A DNA stretch of 47,499 bases from JBBRCX01 sp038204465 (lineage in GTDB: Bacteria > Planctomycetota > Phycisphaerae > Tepidisphaerales > Tepidisphaeraceae), in contig JBBRCX010000027.1 of NCBI GenBank assembly GCA_038204465.1, positions 1-47,499 on the forward strand, in the 5' to 3' direction. The translations under genes and the position numbers were made by a program. Below the pieces are notes generated by a model, which was not told the origin of the DNA, did no database searches, and worked only from the letters and a program-made list of their open reading frames with translations. Below, in pieces: positions 17,301 through 26,008 of this stretch (positions within the stretch are counted from its first letter, which is position 1; each line of letters begins with the position of its first letter).

Positions 17301-18416
17301 ATGCGATCCGTGGGCGACTACATTTCCCAGCGCGCCCTCGGCGTGGACGCCTCCGGCATCCGCAAGGTCTTCGACCTCGCGGCGAAGATGAAGGACCCGA
17401 TCAATCTCTCGATCGGGCTCCCCGACTTCGACGTGCCCGACGTCGCCAAGGCCGCCGCCGTCGACGCCATTCAGTCCGGCCACAACCGCTACACCCAAAC
17501 CCAGGGCATTGCGCCGCTGCTGCAACGCCTCCGCAAAGACGTTTCCGCGGAACTCGGCCGCGACGTGGGCGAGATGCTCGTCACCAGCGGCGTCAGCGGC
17601 GGACTGTTCCTCGCGATCCTCGCGATCATCGATCCCGGCGACGAGGCGATTTTCCTCGACCCCTATTTCGTAATGTACAAGCACCTGCTCACGCTTGCCG
17701 GAGGAAAGTCGCTCATCGTCGACAGCTACCCTGACTTCCGCTTCCACGCCGAGCGCGTCGAGAAGGCAATCACGCCGCGGACCAAGCTGCTCATCCTCAA
17801 CTCCCCAAGCAATCCCACCGGCGTGGTGATGAACGAGGCTGAGGTCCGGGCGGCGGTGGAACTGGCGCGAAAGCACGATCTGCTCCTGCTCTCGGATGAG
17901 ATCTACCAGCCGTTCCTCTACGACAGCGCCAAGCTGCCCAGCCCCGCCAAGCTTTATGAGAGAACGATCCTGCTGCGCGGGTTCTCCAAGAGCCACGCGA
18001 TGACCGGCTGGCGGTTGGGCTACGCCGCAGGCCCCGCGGAGATCATCGCGCAGATGACCAAATTGCAGCAGTACACGTTCGTCTGCGCCCCCTCGCCTCT
18101 TCAATACGCCGCGCTACAAGCCCTCGACGTGAAGATGGACGACGCCGTCAACGCCTACCGCCGCAAGCGCGACATGGTCGTCGACAAACTCTCGAGGAAA
18201 TTCCAGGTCGTCAAACCCGGCGGCGCCTTCTACGTCTTCCCCCAGGCCCCCGCCGGAATGACCGCAAGCGATTTCGTCGCCCGGGCGATCGAGAACAACA
18301 TCCTGATCATCCCCGGCAACGTCTTCTCCGAGCGCGACACCCATTTCCGGATCAGCTACGCAACGACCGACGAGAAACTCGCTAAGGGATGTGACGTGCT
18401 TTGCTCGCTCGCATAG
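17301..18416 (+). CDS. PLP-dependent class I/II aminotransferase
   Basis: 371 residues. Fold-type I aminotransferase: INLSIGLPDFDVPD (N-terminal substrate arm), the PLP-ring contact region, LLILNSPSNPTGVV (the Asn and Pro-Thr-Gly block), DEIYQPFLY (Asp to the pyridine nitrogen, Tyr to O3'), and the Schiff-base lysine Lys230 in RGFSKSHAMTGWRLGY. A conserved Arg near the C-terminus (HFRISYATT) binds the substrate carboxylate. It resembles aspartate or aromatic/methionine transaminases; the amino acid is not determinable. Starts 15 bases after the small basic protein gene. The hydrolase gene begins five bases after its stop. Confidence 0.9.
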   Translation: MRSVGDYISQRALGVDASGIRKVFDLAAKMKDPINLSIGLPDFDVPDVAKAAAVDAIQSGHNRYTQTQGIAPLLQRLRKDVSAELGRDVGEMLVTSGVSGGLFLAILAIIDPGDEAIFLDPYFVMYKHLLTLAGGKSLIVDSYPDFRFHAERVEKAITPRTKLLILNSPSNPTGVVMNEAEVRAAVELARKHDLLLLSDEIYQPFLYDSAKLPSPAKLYERTILLRGFSKSHAMTGWRLGYAAGPAEIIAQMTKLQQYTFVCAPSPLQYAALQALDVKMDDAVNAYRRKRDMVVDKLSRKFQVVKPGGAFYVFPQAPAGMTASDFVARAIENNILIIPGNVFSERDTHFRISYATTDEKLAKGCDVLCSLA

Positions 18417-18421
18417 GTTTC

Positions 18422-19702
18422 ATGAAGGCGCCGAAAGTCATCATGTTGAAACTCCCCTGGCTGTCCGTGGTCTGCGCGCTCCTGCTGGCGGGGGGACTCA
18501 CCACTGGAAATCGTTGGTCAACTCAGACACAGCCGGCAGCGACGGGACACCCGATGGAAATCGACAAGGCTTATCTGCAGGCGCCGAAGACCTATCCCGC
18601 CCCCGCTTTCGAGGCCCCGGACGTGAAGGCGATGTTCTATGACGGGCCGGTCTGGAAGGGTAAGCCCACTCGCGTGTTCGCATGGTACGCCATCCCCGAC
18701 GTCAAGCCGGGCGAGAAAGTGCCCGCGATGGTGCTGGTGCATGGCGGAGGCGGCACGGCGTTTCCGGATTGGGTGCGCATGTGGGCGGCCCGAGGCTACG
18801 CCGCGATCTCGATGGACGTATGCGGCTGCGTCCCGCGCGGAACGCAGATGAACTGGCAGCGGCACCCCGCCGGCGGCCCCGAGGGTTGGGGCGGGTTCTA
18901 CCAGTTGGATTGGGATGAACACGACCAGTGGACCTACCAGGCAGTCAGCGATGTCGTGCTCGCCAACTCGCTCGTGCGCTCCTGGCCGCAGGTCGACCCC
19001 GACCGCGTGGGCGTGACCGGCGTCTCCTGGGGCGGCTACCTCACGTCCATCGTCTCCGCGCTGGACGAGCGTTTCCGCTTCGCCATCCCGGTCTACGGCT
19101 GCGGGTTCCTCACCGATAACTCAGCGTGGGTCCGCCAGGACTTTCAGGAGATGGCGCCAAAAGACGTCGCCCGCTGGGCGTCGATGTGGGACCCTTCGCA
19201 ATACCTGCCGCGCACAAAAATGCCGATGCTCTGGCTCACCGGCACCAACGATTTCGCCTACCCCCTCGACTCGCTGCAGAAGTCCTATCGGTTGCCCAAA
19301 GGCCCCCGAACCCTCTCGATCACGGTGCGCATGCTGCATCAGCACACCGGACGCAGCGAGGATGCGCCCGAGATCCTCGCCTTCGCCGACAGCTTCCTGC
19401 GCGCTGGCAAGCCCCTGGCGAAGATCGTCGACCAGGGCCGTCGCGGCGAGCAGGCGTGGGCGAGTTACACTTCGGATCGGCCCATCGCCAAGGCCGAGCT
19501 GAACTTCACCAACGATTTGGGCGACTGGGAAGCGCGCGACTGGCAGACGATTCCCGCCGATGTTCGAGCGAATCAGCATGAAGTGAGCGCGAACCTGCCC
19601 GCCACCGCCAGGGTGTGTTACTTCAACCTGATCGACGACCGCGGTTTGATCGTCAGCACCGAGCACGTTGAAACCGCCGAGGGTAAGATCGACGGGAAAT
19701 GA
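18422..19702 (+). CDS. Exported alpha/beta hydrolase (acetylxylan-esterase/dienelactone-hydrolase type)
   Basis: 426 residues. A signal peptide (LPWLSVVCALLLAGGL) precedes a hydrolase domain: VLVHGGGGTAFPDWV is the oxyanion loop, GVSWGGY holds the nucleophile Ser202, LTGTNDFAYP the acidic residue, and His in MLHQHTG the base. The C-terminal 90 residues form a beta domain (PIAKAELNFTNDLGDWEARDWQTIP) as found in planctomycete and Bacteroidota esterases that act on polysaccharide decorations. A longer reading to 18401 is possible but would overlap the previous gene. Its last bases overlap the next gene (ATGA at 19699), so the two are translationally coupled. Substrate not known. Confidence 0.82.
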   Translation: MKAPKVIMLKLPWLSVVCALLLAGGLTTGNRWSTQTQPAATGHPMEIDKAYLQAPKTYPAPAFEAPDVKAMFYDGPVWKGKPTRVFAWYAIPDVKPGEKVPAMVLVHGGGGTAFPDWVRMWAARGYAAISMDVCGCVPRGTQMNWQRHPAGGPEGWGGFYQLDWDEHDQWTYQAVSDVVLANSLVRSWPQVDPDRVGVTGVSWGGYLTSIVSALDERFRFAIPVYGCGFLTDNSAWVRQDFQEMAPKDVARWASMWDPSQYLPRTKMPMLWLTGTNDFAYPLDSLQKSYRLPKGPRTLSITVRMLHQHTGRSEDAPEILAFADSFLRAGKPLAKIVDQGRRGEQAWASYTSDRPIAKAELNFTNDLGDWEARDWQTIPADVRANQHEVSANLPATARVCYFNLIDDRGLIVSTEHVETAEGKIDGK

Positions 19703-21564
19703 GCACGACTTCCCCCTGGCAGCAGGTCCTGCCCAACGTTTATCGCTTCACGGACAGCTGCAACGTCTACGCGGTGGGCGGCTCGCAAGGCGTGTTGATC
19801 GTCGATGCCGGCACCGGCCGATGGCTCGATCACCGCAGCGACTTGCCGGCGCCCCCGGTTGCCCTGCTTTGCACGCACTATTTCCGTGACCATTCCGCCG
19901 GCGCGGCTCTGGCCGCACGGCGAGGCATTCCGGTTTACGTCCCCGAGGGTGAGCGCGAGCTCTTCGCCGACCCGCTGTTTCATTTCCAGCGCCGCGAGAC
20001 CTACATCATCTATGACAATCTCTGGGACCTGTTCGCGCCGATCGAGCCGATCCCCATCCGCGGCGTCCTGCGCGACTACGAGAGGCTCCGCCTGGCCGGG
20101 CTCGACATCGAGGTCGTTCCGCTGCCGGGCGTCTCCGTGACCCAGAGTGGTTTCGCGATCACCATTCCCGGTCAAGCGCAGCCGCTCCTCTTCTGCGGCG
20201 AGGCGATCCATTCCCCCGGCCGCCTCGCGCGGCTTGCGCCCCTGCAATACAACTACAACGACCTGGGCGGCGCCGCCAACTGCTACCACTCCGCCCAGGT
20301 GCTGCGCGATCGAACGCCGGACGCGCTGCTGCCCAGCCTCGGCGAGCCCATGCTCACCGGCGTCGACTCCGCGCTGGAGAAGCTTCAAAACAACCTGCGC
20401 GTCCTGTGCAAGGACCGGCCGGGCATGACGGCGCAGTTCGACGCCGTCCACGCCGACGATCTCGAGAAAGTCACCGATCACGTCTGGCGCAGCACCAGGT
20501 CCAACAGTTGGAACTGGTTCCTCATCAGCGAATCCGGCAAGGCCCTAGCGCTGGATTACGGGTACCTCTGGGCTTCGATGTCGGTTCCCTATGCGCTCTG
20601 CCGCCCTTACACGAGGCGGGCCCTGCTTCACGGATTCACCGGGTTGAAGCAGCGCTTCGGAATCGAGCGCATCGATACCGTCCTGGTCAGCCATTACCAC
20701 GACGACCATGTATGCGGAATCCCGGTGCTTCAGCGCTTGCACGGAACCAAATGCTGGGCGGCGGAAAACTTCGCCGATCTGCTCGAGCGCCCGGACGCCC
20801 ACGCGTTCCCCTGCGATTGGCCGGAGCCGATCCGGGTCGACCGCCGCCTGCCGCTTGATGAGCCGTTCCAATGGGAGGAGTACACCTTCCGCCTCCACCC
20901 GATGAATGGACACACACGCTTCAGCGCGCTCATCGGCTTCGAGGCGGACGGGAAGCGGTTCGCCCATACCGGCGATCAGTACTTTTTCCAGAAACCGTTT
21001 GACGCGGGTTTCCAAGACAACGTGTTATCGCAGAATCACGTCTACCGAAACGGCGCGCTGCTCGACGGCTACCAGGCGAGCGCGGCGTGGATGCTCGACT
21101 GGCGGCCCGACATCGTGCTGAGTGGCCACCAGCCGGCGATGCACACCGATGAAGCGTTCTTCCGCATGGTGGACGAGTGGGGCCGCGAATACCGCAAGCT
21201 GCACGAGATGATCATGCCCCTTGGCGACTCCGACACTCACTTCAACCTCGACAGCTGGGGCGGATGGATCTGGCCCTACCGCACCCACTTAAAGGAGCCG
21301 TGGCCCGTGAAGCTGAAGGTCACTATCCGCAATCCGTTCCCGCGCAGCGCAACCCTGGAGGTAAAGTTGGTCGGCCCGACCGGCTGGTCCGCCACCGCCG
21401 CCCGCCTCCCCGCGCCGCCCCGCGCCGAAGTAACCTGCGAGCTGACCATCACTCCCGCCGGGCCCTGCCGGCGTCAACCCTTCGCCGTCGAGCTGATCGC
21501 CGACGGCCAACCCTTCGGCCAGGTCGCCGAAGCGCTGATGACAGTCGGCGGCGCGGATTTTTGA
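19699..21564 (+). CDS. Tandem metallo-beta-lactamase-fold hydrolase
   Basis: 621 residues with two metallo-beta-lactamase folds in one chain. Domain 1 (about 10-235) has the metal motif as H60-Y-F62-R-D64-H65, so the second His of HxHxDH is Phe. Domain 2 (about 260-500) has the full H332-Y-H334-D-D336-H337, followed by a GEE-type loop and HTGDQYFF and SGHQPAMHTDE for the other metal ligands. The C-terminus (about 515-621) is an Ig-like domain. Domain 1 retains LFCGEAIHSPG, so it may have lost one metal or be structural. No signal peptide is evident. Four bases overlap the preceding esterase-like gene, suggesting linked function; the substrate is unknown. Confidence 0.82.
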   Translation: MSTTSPWQQVLPNVYRFTDSCNVYAVGGSQGVLIVDAGTGRWLDHRSDLPAPPVALLCTHYFRDHSAGAALAARRGIPVYVPEGERELFADPLFHFQRRETYIIYDNLWDLFAPIEPIPIRGVLRDYERLRLAGLDIEVVPLPGVSVTQSGFAITIPGQAQPLLFCGEAIHSPGRLARLAPLQYNYNDLGGAANCYHSAQVLRDRTPDALLPSLGEPMLTGVDSALEKLQNNLRVLCKDRPGMTAQFDAVHADDLEKVTDHVWRSTRSNSWNWFLISESGKALALDYGYLWASMSVPYALCRPYTRRALLHGFTGLKQRFGIERIDTVLVSHYHDDHVCGIPVLQRLHGTKCWAAENFADLLERPDAHAFPCDWPEPIRVDRRLPLDEPFQWEEYTFRLHPMNGHTRFSALIGFEADGKRFAHTGDQYFFQKPFDAGFQDNVLSQNHVYRNGALLDGYQASAAWMLDWRPDIVLSGHQPAMHTDEAFFRMVDEWGREYRKLHEMIMPLGDSDTHFNLDSWGGWIWPYRTHLKEPWPVKLKVTIRNPFPRSATLEVKLVGPTGWSATAARLPAPPRAEVTCELTITPAGPCRRQPFAVELIADGQPFGQVAEALMTVGGADF

Positions 21565-21658
21565 TTCCGGGCTCTGCCGGCCACCACTCTGAACGCCGAA
21601 CGCGGGTCGACGCGGAGTCGGCTTGACGCGCAGCGGCTTGTGCAGCAAGACAGCGGCC

Positions 21659-22648
21659 ATGGACCGCTCGAACAGAACGCGGGTAAGACCCGCGATTCCC
21701 AGGATCGCCTCCGACCCGCAAGCGTCGGTTCAGCGGAACAAGCCTTTCGGCCGCCTCGCGCCCCGCGAGGTGCTCGCGCTGCCGGTCGAGAAGATCGACC
21801 CACAAATCCGCATCGCCCACCGTATCCGCGGCGCGATCAACGTCCCGGAACGAATCATCTTCGATCACGAAATCGTGCTCATCGTCGCCGGCGAGGGCGA
21901 ATTGGAGATCGGAGGGGAGCGGGTGCAGTTTGCCGCCCATCACCTCTTGTTCATCCAGCCCTTCAAGCCGCACACGTTTCGCTCCGATGAGCGGTGCGAT
22001 CACGTCGCGGTGCATTTCGATTTCGCGCCCGGCGTCCCGGCGCTGGGGCGCGACCCGCGCCGTCGCAAGCCGTATGAGGTCCGGCTGTCGCAGGGACTGG
22101 CTATTCCCGCGCATGTGATTCTCTCAGCCGCCGTCAAAGTGGGGCCCGCTCTGTTGGAACTGGTGCGCGTGACCGAGCAAGCCGCGCCCGCCGCGGGCTT
22201 ACAGGCCAAGGCCCTGTTGCTCGAAGCGCTCGTCGGACTGTTCCGCATCAATCGCGAGACCGGAGCGTCCCAGCCCGGCGCCGACCATCGCAACCGCGTG
22301 CGCGTGGAGCGGGCGGTGAAGTTCATCGACGAACATTTTGCCCAGCCGCTCGATGCCCGCGACCTGGCTCGCGCCGCGGGGCTGAGCCCGAGCCACTTCA
22401 CCCGCCTGTTCCGCGAATGGGCCGGTTATTCTCCCGTCGAATATCTGCGGCACGTGCGCGTGGGAAAGGCCCGGGCCCTGCTCGCCGACGTCGATCTCTC
22501 GATCAAGGAAGTCGCCGCCCGGGCGGGATTTGAGGATGCCTACCATTTCAGCAAGGTATTCCACCAGATCGACGGCCTGCCGCCTTCGGCATATCGCGAA
22601 ATCCTCCTGGCTGGGCGCACGCCCACGCGCGTTTTTGACAGCAAATGA
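21659..22648 (+). CDS. AraC-family transcriptional regulator with cupin sensor domain
   Basis: 329 residues. The N-terminal half (about 60-150) is the AraC ligand-binding cupin (VPERIIFDHEIVLIVAGEGELEIGGERVQFAAHHLLFI). The C-terminal 100 residues hold two HTH motifs: LDARDLARAAGLSPSHFTRLFREWAGYSPVEYLR and LSIKEVAARAGFEDAYHFSKVFHQIDGLPPSAYR, the standard AraC signature. It probably senses a small sugar-like or other ligand and controls the two dioxygenase genes immediately downstream. ATG at 21659 is chosen because it precedes a sensible protein; TTG at 21623 is less likely. A palindrome overlaps its stop codon (22641-22653). Confidence 0.9.
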   Translation: MDRSNRTRVRPAIPRIASDPQASVQRNKPFGRLAPREVLALPVEKIDPQIRIAHRIRGAINVPERIIFDHEIVLIVAGEGELEIGGERVQFAAHHLLFIQPFKPHTFRSDERCDHVAVHFDFAPGVPALGRDPRRRKPYEVRLSQGLAIPAHVILSAAVKVGPALLELVRVTEQAAPAAGLQAKALLLEALVGLFRINRETGASQPGADHRNRVRVERAVKFIDEHFAQPLDARDLARAAGLSPSHFTRLFREWAGYSPVEYLRHVRVGKARALLADVDLSIKEVAARAGFEDAYHFSKVFHQIDGLPPSAYREILLAGRTPTRVFDSK

Positions 22649-22663
22649 TTTGCGGCGACATTG
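22635..22663 (+). promoter_or_regulatory. Candidate promoter with palindromic operator before the first dioxygenase gene
   Basis: TTGACA (22635-22640), 17 bases, then ACATTG (22658-22663). A perfect inverted repeat GCAAAT-g-ATTTGC (22641-22653) fills the spacer. It overlaps the last codons of the araC-like gene. The -10 box is a weak match. A regulator bound here would block RNA polymerase or help it. Seen in sequence; regulation is inferred. Confidence 0.4.
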
Positions 22664-22743
22664 GCCGCGAATGCGCAACCTGCAAGAATTGTGCAGTCCA
22701 CAACGGCCTTCGGGCGCACACTCGCAAACCATCGGAGTAATCC

Positions 22744-23559
22744 ATGCTTTCTGCTGCGGAAGTTGCCAGGTTCAAAGAGGACGGGTTTCTGCTCGGCGGG
22801 CGCGTGCTGAGCGACGATCAGGTCGAGGCCCTGCGCACAGAGATGCAGCGCGTCATCGACGACCAGAAAAAACCGGACGTCCCCCAGCCCGTCCGCATCG
22901 CCAACCTCGCCGGCGGCGAAGCCACGCCCATCTGGCAGATCGTGAACATCTGGCAGGCGAGCCCGCCCTTCCACCAGCTCATGTTCAACAAAAAGGTGAT
23001 CGAAGAGGTCGCCCAGCTCACCGATGCGAATCAGCTTCGCGTCTGGCACGACCAGGTCCAGTACAAGCCGTCCGAGACAGGCGGCTTCCTCCCCTGGCAC
23101 CAGGACTCGCCCTACTGGCCGACGCTCGCCCCCAAGGACGTGATGGTGACCGCGTGGGTCGCGCTGGACGACGTCGATGACAGCAACGGGGCCATGCGGA
23201 TGATGCCCGGGAGCTACAAGTGGGGCGACTCCATCGAATTCATTCACACCATCAAGGACTTCTACAATCCGCCGGCCGATTTTAATGGCCGCCCGCTCGA
23301 ACCCCGGATTTGCCCCGTCCCCAGGGGGCACGTTCACTTCCACCACGCCCTGACGTGGCACGGATCTGCCGCCAACAAGAGCGGCCGCCCCCGCCGGGCG
23401 ATCGCGCTCCATTACATCACCGAGCGCTGCAGGTACGTCGCCGCCGGCGAGCATCCCATGAAGCCGTTCATTCACGTCGCTGACGGCGAGATGCTGCAGG
23501 GCGACGTTTTCCCGCTGGTGTGGGAGAAGCAATCCAGGGGGCAACTGGCCCACGCATAA
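22744..23559 (+). CDS. Phytanoyl-CoA dioxygenase family protein, paralogue 1
   Basis: 271 residues. Fe(II)/2-oxoglutarate oxygenase fold: the metal triad is His119 and Asp121 in PWHQDSPYW, and His206 in TWHGS; Arg217 or Arg218 in RPRRAI should bind the 2-oxoglutarate carboxylate. Bacterial members hydroxylate diverse small molecules, so phytanoyl-CoA itself is not implied. Ribosome site GGAGTAATCC precedes the ATG. The gene after it is a 71%-identical paralogue without a gap in alignment (193 of 271 positions by my count). Both follow the AraC regulator. Confidence 0.88.
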   Translation: MLSAAEVARFKEDGFLLGGRVLSDDQVEALRTEMQRVIDDQKKPDVPQPVRIANLAGGEATPIWQIVNIWQASPPFHQLMFNKKVIEEVAQLTDANQLRVWHDQVQYKPSETGGFLPWHQDSPYWPTLAPKDVMVTAWVALDDVDDSNGAMRMMPGSYKWGDSIEFIHTIKDFYNPPADFNGRPLEPRICPVPRGHVHFHHALTWHGSAANKSGRPRRAIALHYITERCRYVAAGEHPMKPFIHVADGEMLQGDVFPLVWEKQSRGQLAHA

Positions 23560-23607
23560 GTTATATTTGGCCGCTGCGGACGGCCGATTCACCAGTTGGG
23601 AGCAAAC

Positions 23608-24423
23608 ATGCTTTCGGCAGCAGAAGTCGCACAGTTCAAATCAAACGGATTTCTTCTCGGCGGCCGAGTGCTCAGTGACGAGCACGTCGCTGAATTGCAG
23701 GAGGAGATGCAGCGCGTGATCCGCGATCATGGGCGCGCGGACGTCCCCCAGCCGGTGCAGCTCGTCAACCTCTTTGGCAACGCCGACGCGCCGATCTGGC
23801 AGATCGTCAACATCTTTCATGCCAGCGAGCCATTCCGCCGGCTCATGTACAGCCCGAAGGTGATCGAGGAGATCGCCCAGATGACCGATGCGAACCAACT
23901 GCGCATCTGGCACGATCAAATCCAGTACAAGCCCTCCGGCAAGGGCGGCCACAGTCAGTGGCATCAGGACGCGCCGTATTGGTCCACTTTGACGCCGAAT
24001 GACGTGATGGTGACCGCCTGGATCGCGCTGGATGATGTCGACGAGTCGAACGGCTGCATGCGCATGATGCCCGGCACCCACAAGCTGGGCGACCAGATCG
24101 AGTATCTGCACAAGATCAAAGACTTCTACAATCCGCCGACGGAATTCGACGGCCGCAACTTCGAGGTCCGCCTCTGCCCCGTCCCTAAAGGCCACGTCCA
24201 CTATCACCACTCACTCACGTGGCATGGCTCGGGCGAGAACAAGAGCGACCGCCCGCGCCGGGCCATCGCGCTGCACTACATGACGGAGAAGTGCAGGTAC
24301 GCCGCCGCCGGCCACCACCCGATGAAGCCCTACATCCACGTCGCCGACGGCGAGATGCTCCAGGGCGACGCGTTCCCCCTCGTATGGGAAAAGCAGCGCA
24401 AAGTGGAACTCGCCTCCACGTAA
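23608..24423 (+). CDS. Phytanoyl-CoA dioxygenase family protein, paralogue 2
   Basis: 271 residues, aligned without gaps to paralogue 1. Metal ligands (His119, Asp121, His206) and the RPRRAI arginine are retained. Differences cluster in the substrate-side stretches 51-60 and 111-116, near the start of the metal motif, so the two may prefer different substrates. GGGAG six bases upstream supports ATG 23608. A TTATATTT stretch at 23561-23568 in the 48-base gap could be a separate -10 box. A CACGGGCG hairpin abuts the stop codon. Confidence 0.88.
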   Translation: MLSAAEVAQFKSNGFLLGGRVLSDEHVAELQEEMQRVIRDHGRADVPQPVQLVNLFGNADAPIWQIVNIFHASEPFRRLMYSPKVIEEIAQMTDANQLRIWHDQIQYKPSGKGGHSQWHQDAPYWSTLTPNDVMVTAWIALDDVDESNGCMRMMPGTHKLGDQIEYLHKIKDFYNPPTEFDGRNFEVRLCPVPKGHVHYHHSLTWHGSGENKSDRPRRAIALHYMTEKCRYAAAGHHPMKPYIHVADGEMLQGDAFPLVWEKQRKVELAST

Positions 24424-24442
24424 CACGGGCGTCTCGCCCGTG
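24424..24442. repeat. CACGGGCG hairpin, copy 2
   Basis: CACGGGCG (24424-24431) and CGCCCGTG (24435-24442) round a TCT loop, starting one base after the dioxygenase stop. Same stem as at 16436. Confidence 0.7.
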
Positions 24443-24520
24443 CCGAAACCTCGCCATCATTGAACTCACCGAACTGGCCGTCCCGCCCCGGTGTAACACC
24501 GGCGGCCACCCGCCGTCCCG

Positions 24521-24560
24521 CCCGTGCTGACAGTAGCACGGGGCGTCTCGCCCGTGTTTT
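24521..24560. repeat. CACGGGCG hairpin, copy 3, with second overlapping stem
   Basis: CACGGGGCG (24537-24545) pairs with CGCCCGTG (24549-24556) with one bulge, followed by TTTT. The upstream CCCGTGCT (24521-24528) can instead pair with AGCACGGG (24535-24542). The two stems exclude each other. The site lies between convergent genes and may terminate either. Confidence 0.6.
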
Positions 24561-24595
24561 CCCGCTGCTCTGCCGGTTTCCTCTTCGCTCCTCAC

Positions 24596-26008
24596 TTATC
24601 GATTCGCATCCGCTCCCGCGTCCATCACCGTGGCAGGGAACACTTCTTCAAAGTTGTACCCCGACTCCCCGTGCTGGCTCAGGTCCAGCCCATCGTATTC
24701 GTCTGATTCTTTTACGCGCAGCCCGCACACGACATCGACGGCCTTGAGCAGAATGAAAGACGCGACCCCCGCCAGCACCCAGGTGATCAGGGTGGCGATG
24801 AGCTGATTCAGGAACTGCCGGCCATTGCCCTCAACCAGCCCCGACTTGCCATTGATCGCGGTGACCGCAAAGACGCCGGTAAGCACCGCGCCAACCGTTC
24901 CGCCGACTCCATGAACGCCGAAGGCGTCGAGCGAGTCGTCGTAACCAAACCAGTGTTTTAGTTCCGTGGCGCCGAAGAAGCAGACGATGCCGCCCACGAA
25001 GCCCATGACCATCGCGTACATCGGCGTGGTGAAGCCGCTCGCGGGCGTGATGACCACCAACCCCGCGACGGCGCCAGAGATGGCGCCCAGCACCGTGGGC
25101 TTCCCGCCTTTCACCCATTCCACCAGCATCCAACCCAGCGCCGCCGCCGCCGCGGCGAAATGGGTGCAGACGAACGCGTTGCTCGCCAGCCCGTTGGCGG
25201 CCAGCGCGCTGCCGCCGTTGAAGCCAAACCACCCCACCCACAGCAGCGCGGCGCCGATCACGGAGAGCACAACGCTGTGCGGCGGCATCGGCGTGGTGCC
25301 GTAGCCGCGCCGCTTCCCCAGCACCAGGGCGCACACCAGCGCGGAAACGCCCGAGCTGATGTGCACGACCGTCCCGCCGGCGAAATCGAGCGCGGGAAAG
25401 CGGCCGACCGTGTCGCCTACGCCGATGTTAAAGAGCCCTCCCTTCCCCCAGACCATGTGCGCCATCGGACAGTAGACCACCAGCAGCCACAGGAGCGAAA
25501 AGATCAGCATCGCGCTGAACTTCATCCGCTCGGCATACGCGCCGCAGATGAGCGCAGGCGTGATCACCGCGAACATCAATTGGTATACCATCCAGGTGGT
25601 GTGCGGGATCGTCGGGGCATATTCGCACGGCGCCGCCGCAACCTCCCGCAGCAACGCGAAGCGGAAACCGCCCACGAACAACGTCCCGGTGTCGAACGCA
25701 AGGCTGTACCCAACGACCGCCCACGCAATGGTGACGGCGGCCATCAGAATGAAACTCTGCATCATCGTGGCCAGCACGTTCTTGCGCCGAACCAGTCCGC
25801 AGTAGAACAGCGCCAATCCCGGCCCGGTCATCATCAACACCAGCGCCGAGCTGGTCAGCATCCACGCGGTGTCGCCGGAGTTGATCGGGGCGTCGCTGGG
25901 TGCAATCTGAACGGGCGTCCCCGCGCTCGCCGCCGCCACGGGCAGGAGCAGCGCGACCAGGAATGGAATTCGCAATCTTCCCCCGGTTACCGGAAAGCCG
26001 CGGAGCAT
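24596..26008 (-). CDS. amt: Ammonium transporter
   Basis: 470 residues; Amt/MEP/Rh family, moving ammonium across the inner membrane. A cleaved or signal-anchor N-terminus (VALLLPVAAASAG) precedes 11 hydrophobic helices. Markers are TAWMLTSSALVLMMTGPGLALFYCGLVR (helix 1), GGTVVHISSG (first pore His) and DAFGVHGVGGTVG (second pore His). The C-terminal tail ends ESDEYDGLDLSQHGESGY, the conserved P-II interaction region. No glnK/P-II gene is nearby, so it must be controlled from elsewhere. GGAGGAG lies six bases upstream of ATG 26008. The 112 bases before it show no clear promoter. Confidence 0.93.
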   Translation of the reverse strand: MLRGFPVTGGRLRIPFLVALLLPVAAASAGTPVQIAPSDAPINSGDTAWMLTSSALVLMMTGPGLALFYCGLVRRKNVLATMMQSFILMAAVTIAWAVVGYSLAFDTGTLFVGGFRFALLREVAAAPCEYAPTIPHTTWMVYQLMFAVITPALICGAYAERMKFSAMLIFSLLWLLVVYCPMAHMVWGKGGLFNIGVGDTVGRFPALDFAGGTVVHISSGVSALVCALVLGKRRGYGTTPMPPHSVVLSVIGAALLWVGWFGFNGGSALAANGLASNAFVCTHFAAAAAALGWMLVEWVKGGKPTVLGAISGAVAGLVVITPASGFTTPMYAMVMGFVGGIVCFFGATELKHWFGYDDSLDAFGVHGVGGTVGAVLTGVFAVTAINGKSGLVEGNGRQFLNQLIATLITWVLAGVASFILLKAVDVVCGLRVKESDEYDGLDLSQHGESGYNFEEVFPATVMDAGADANR

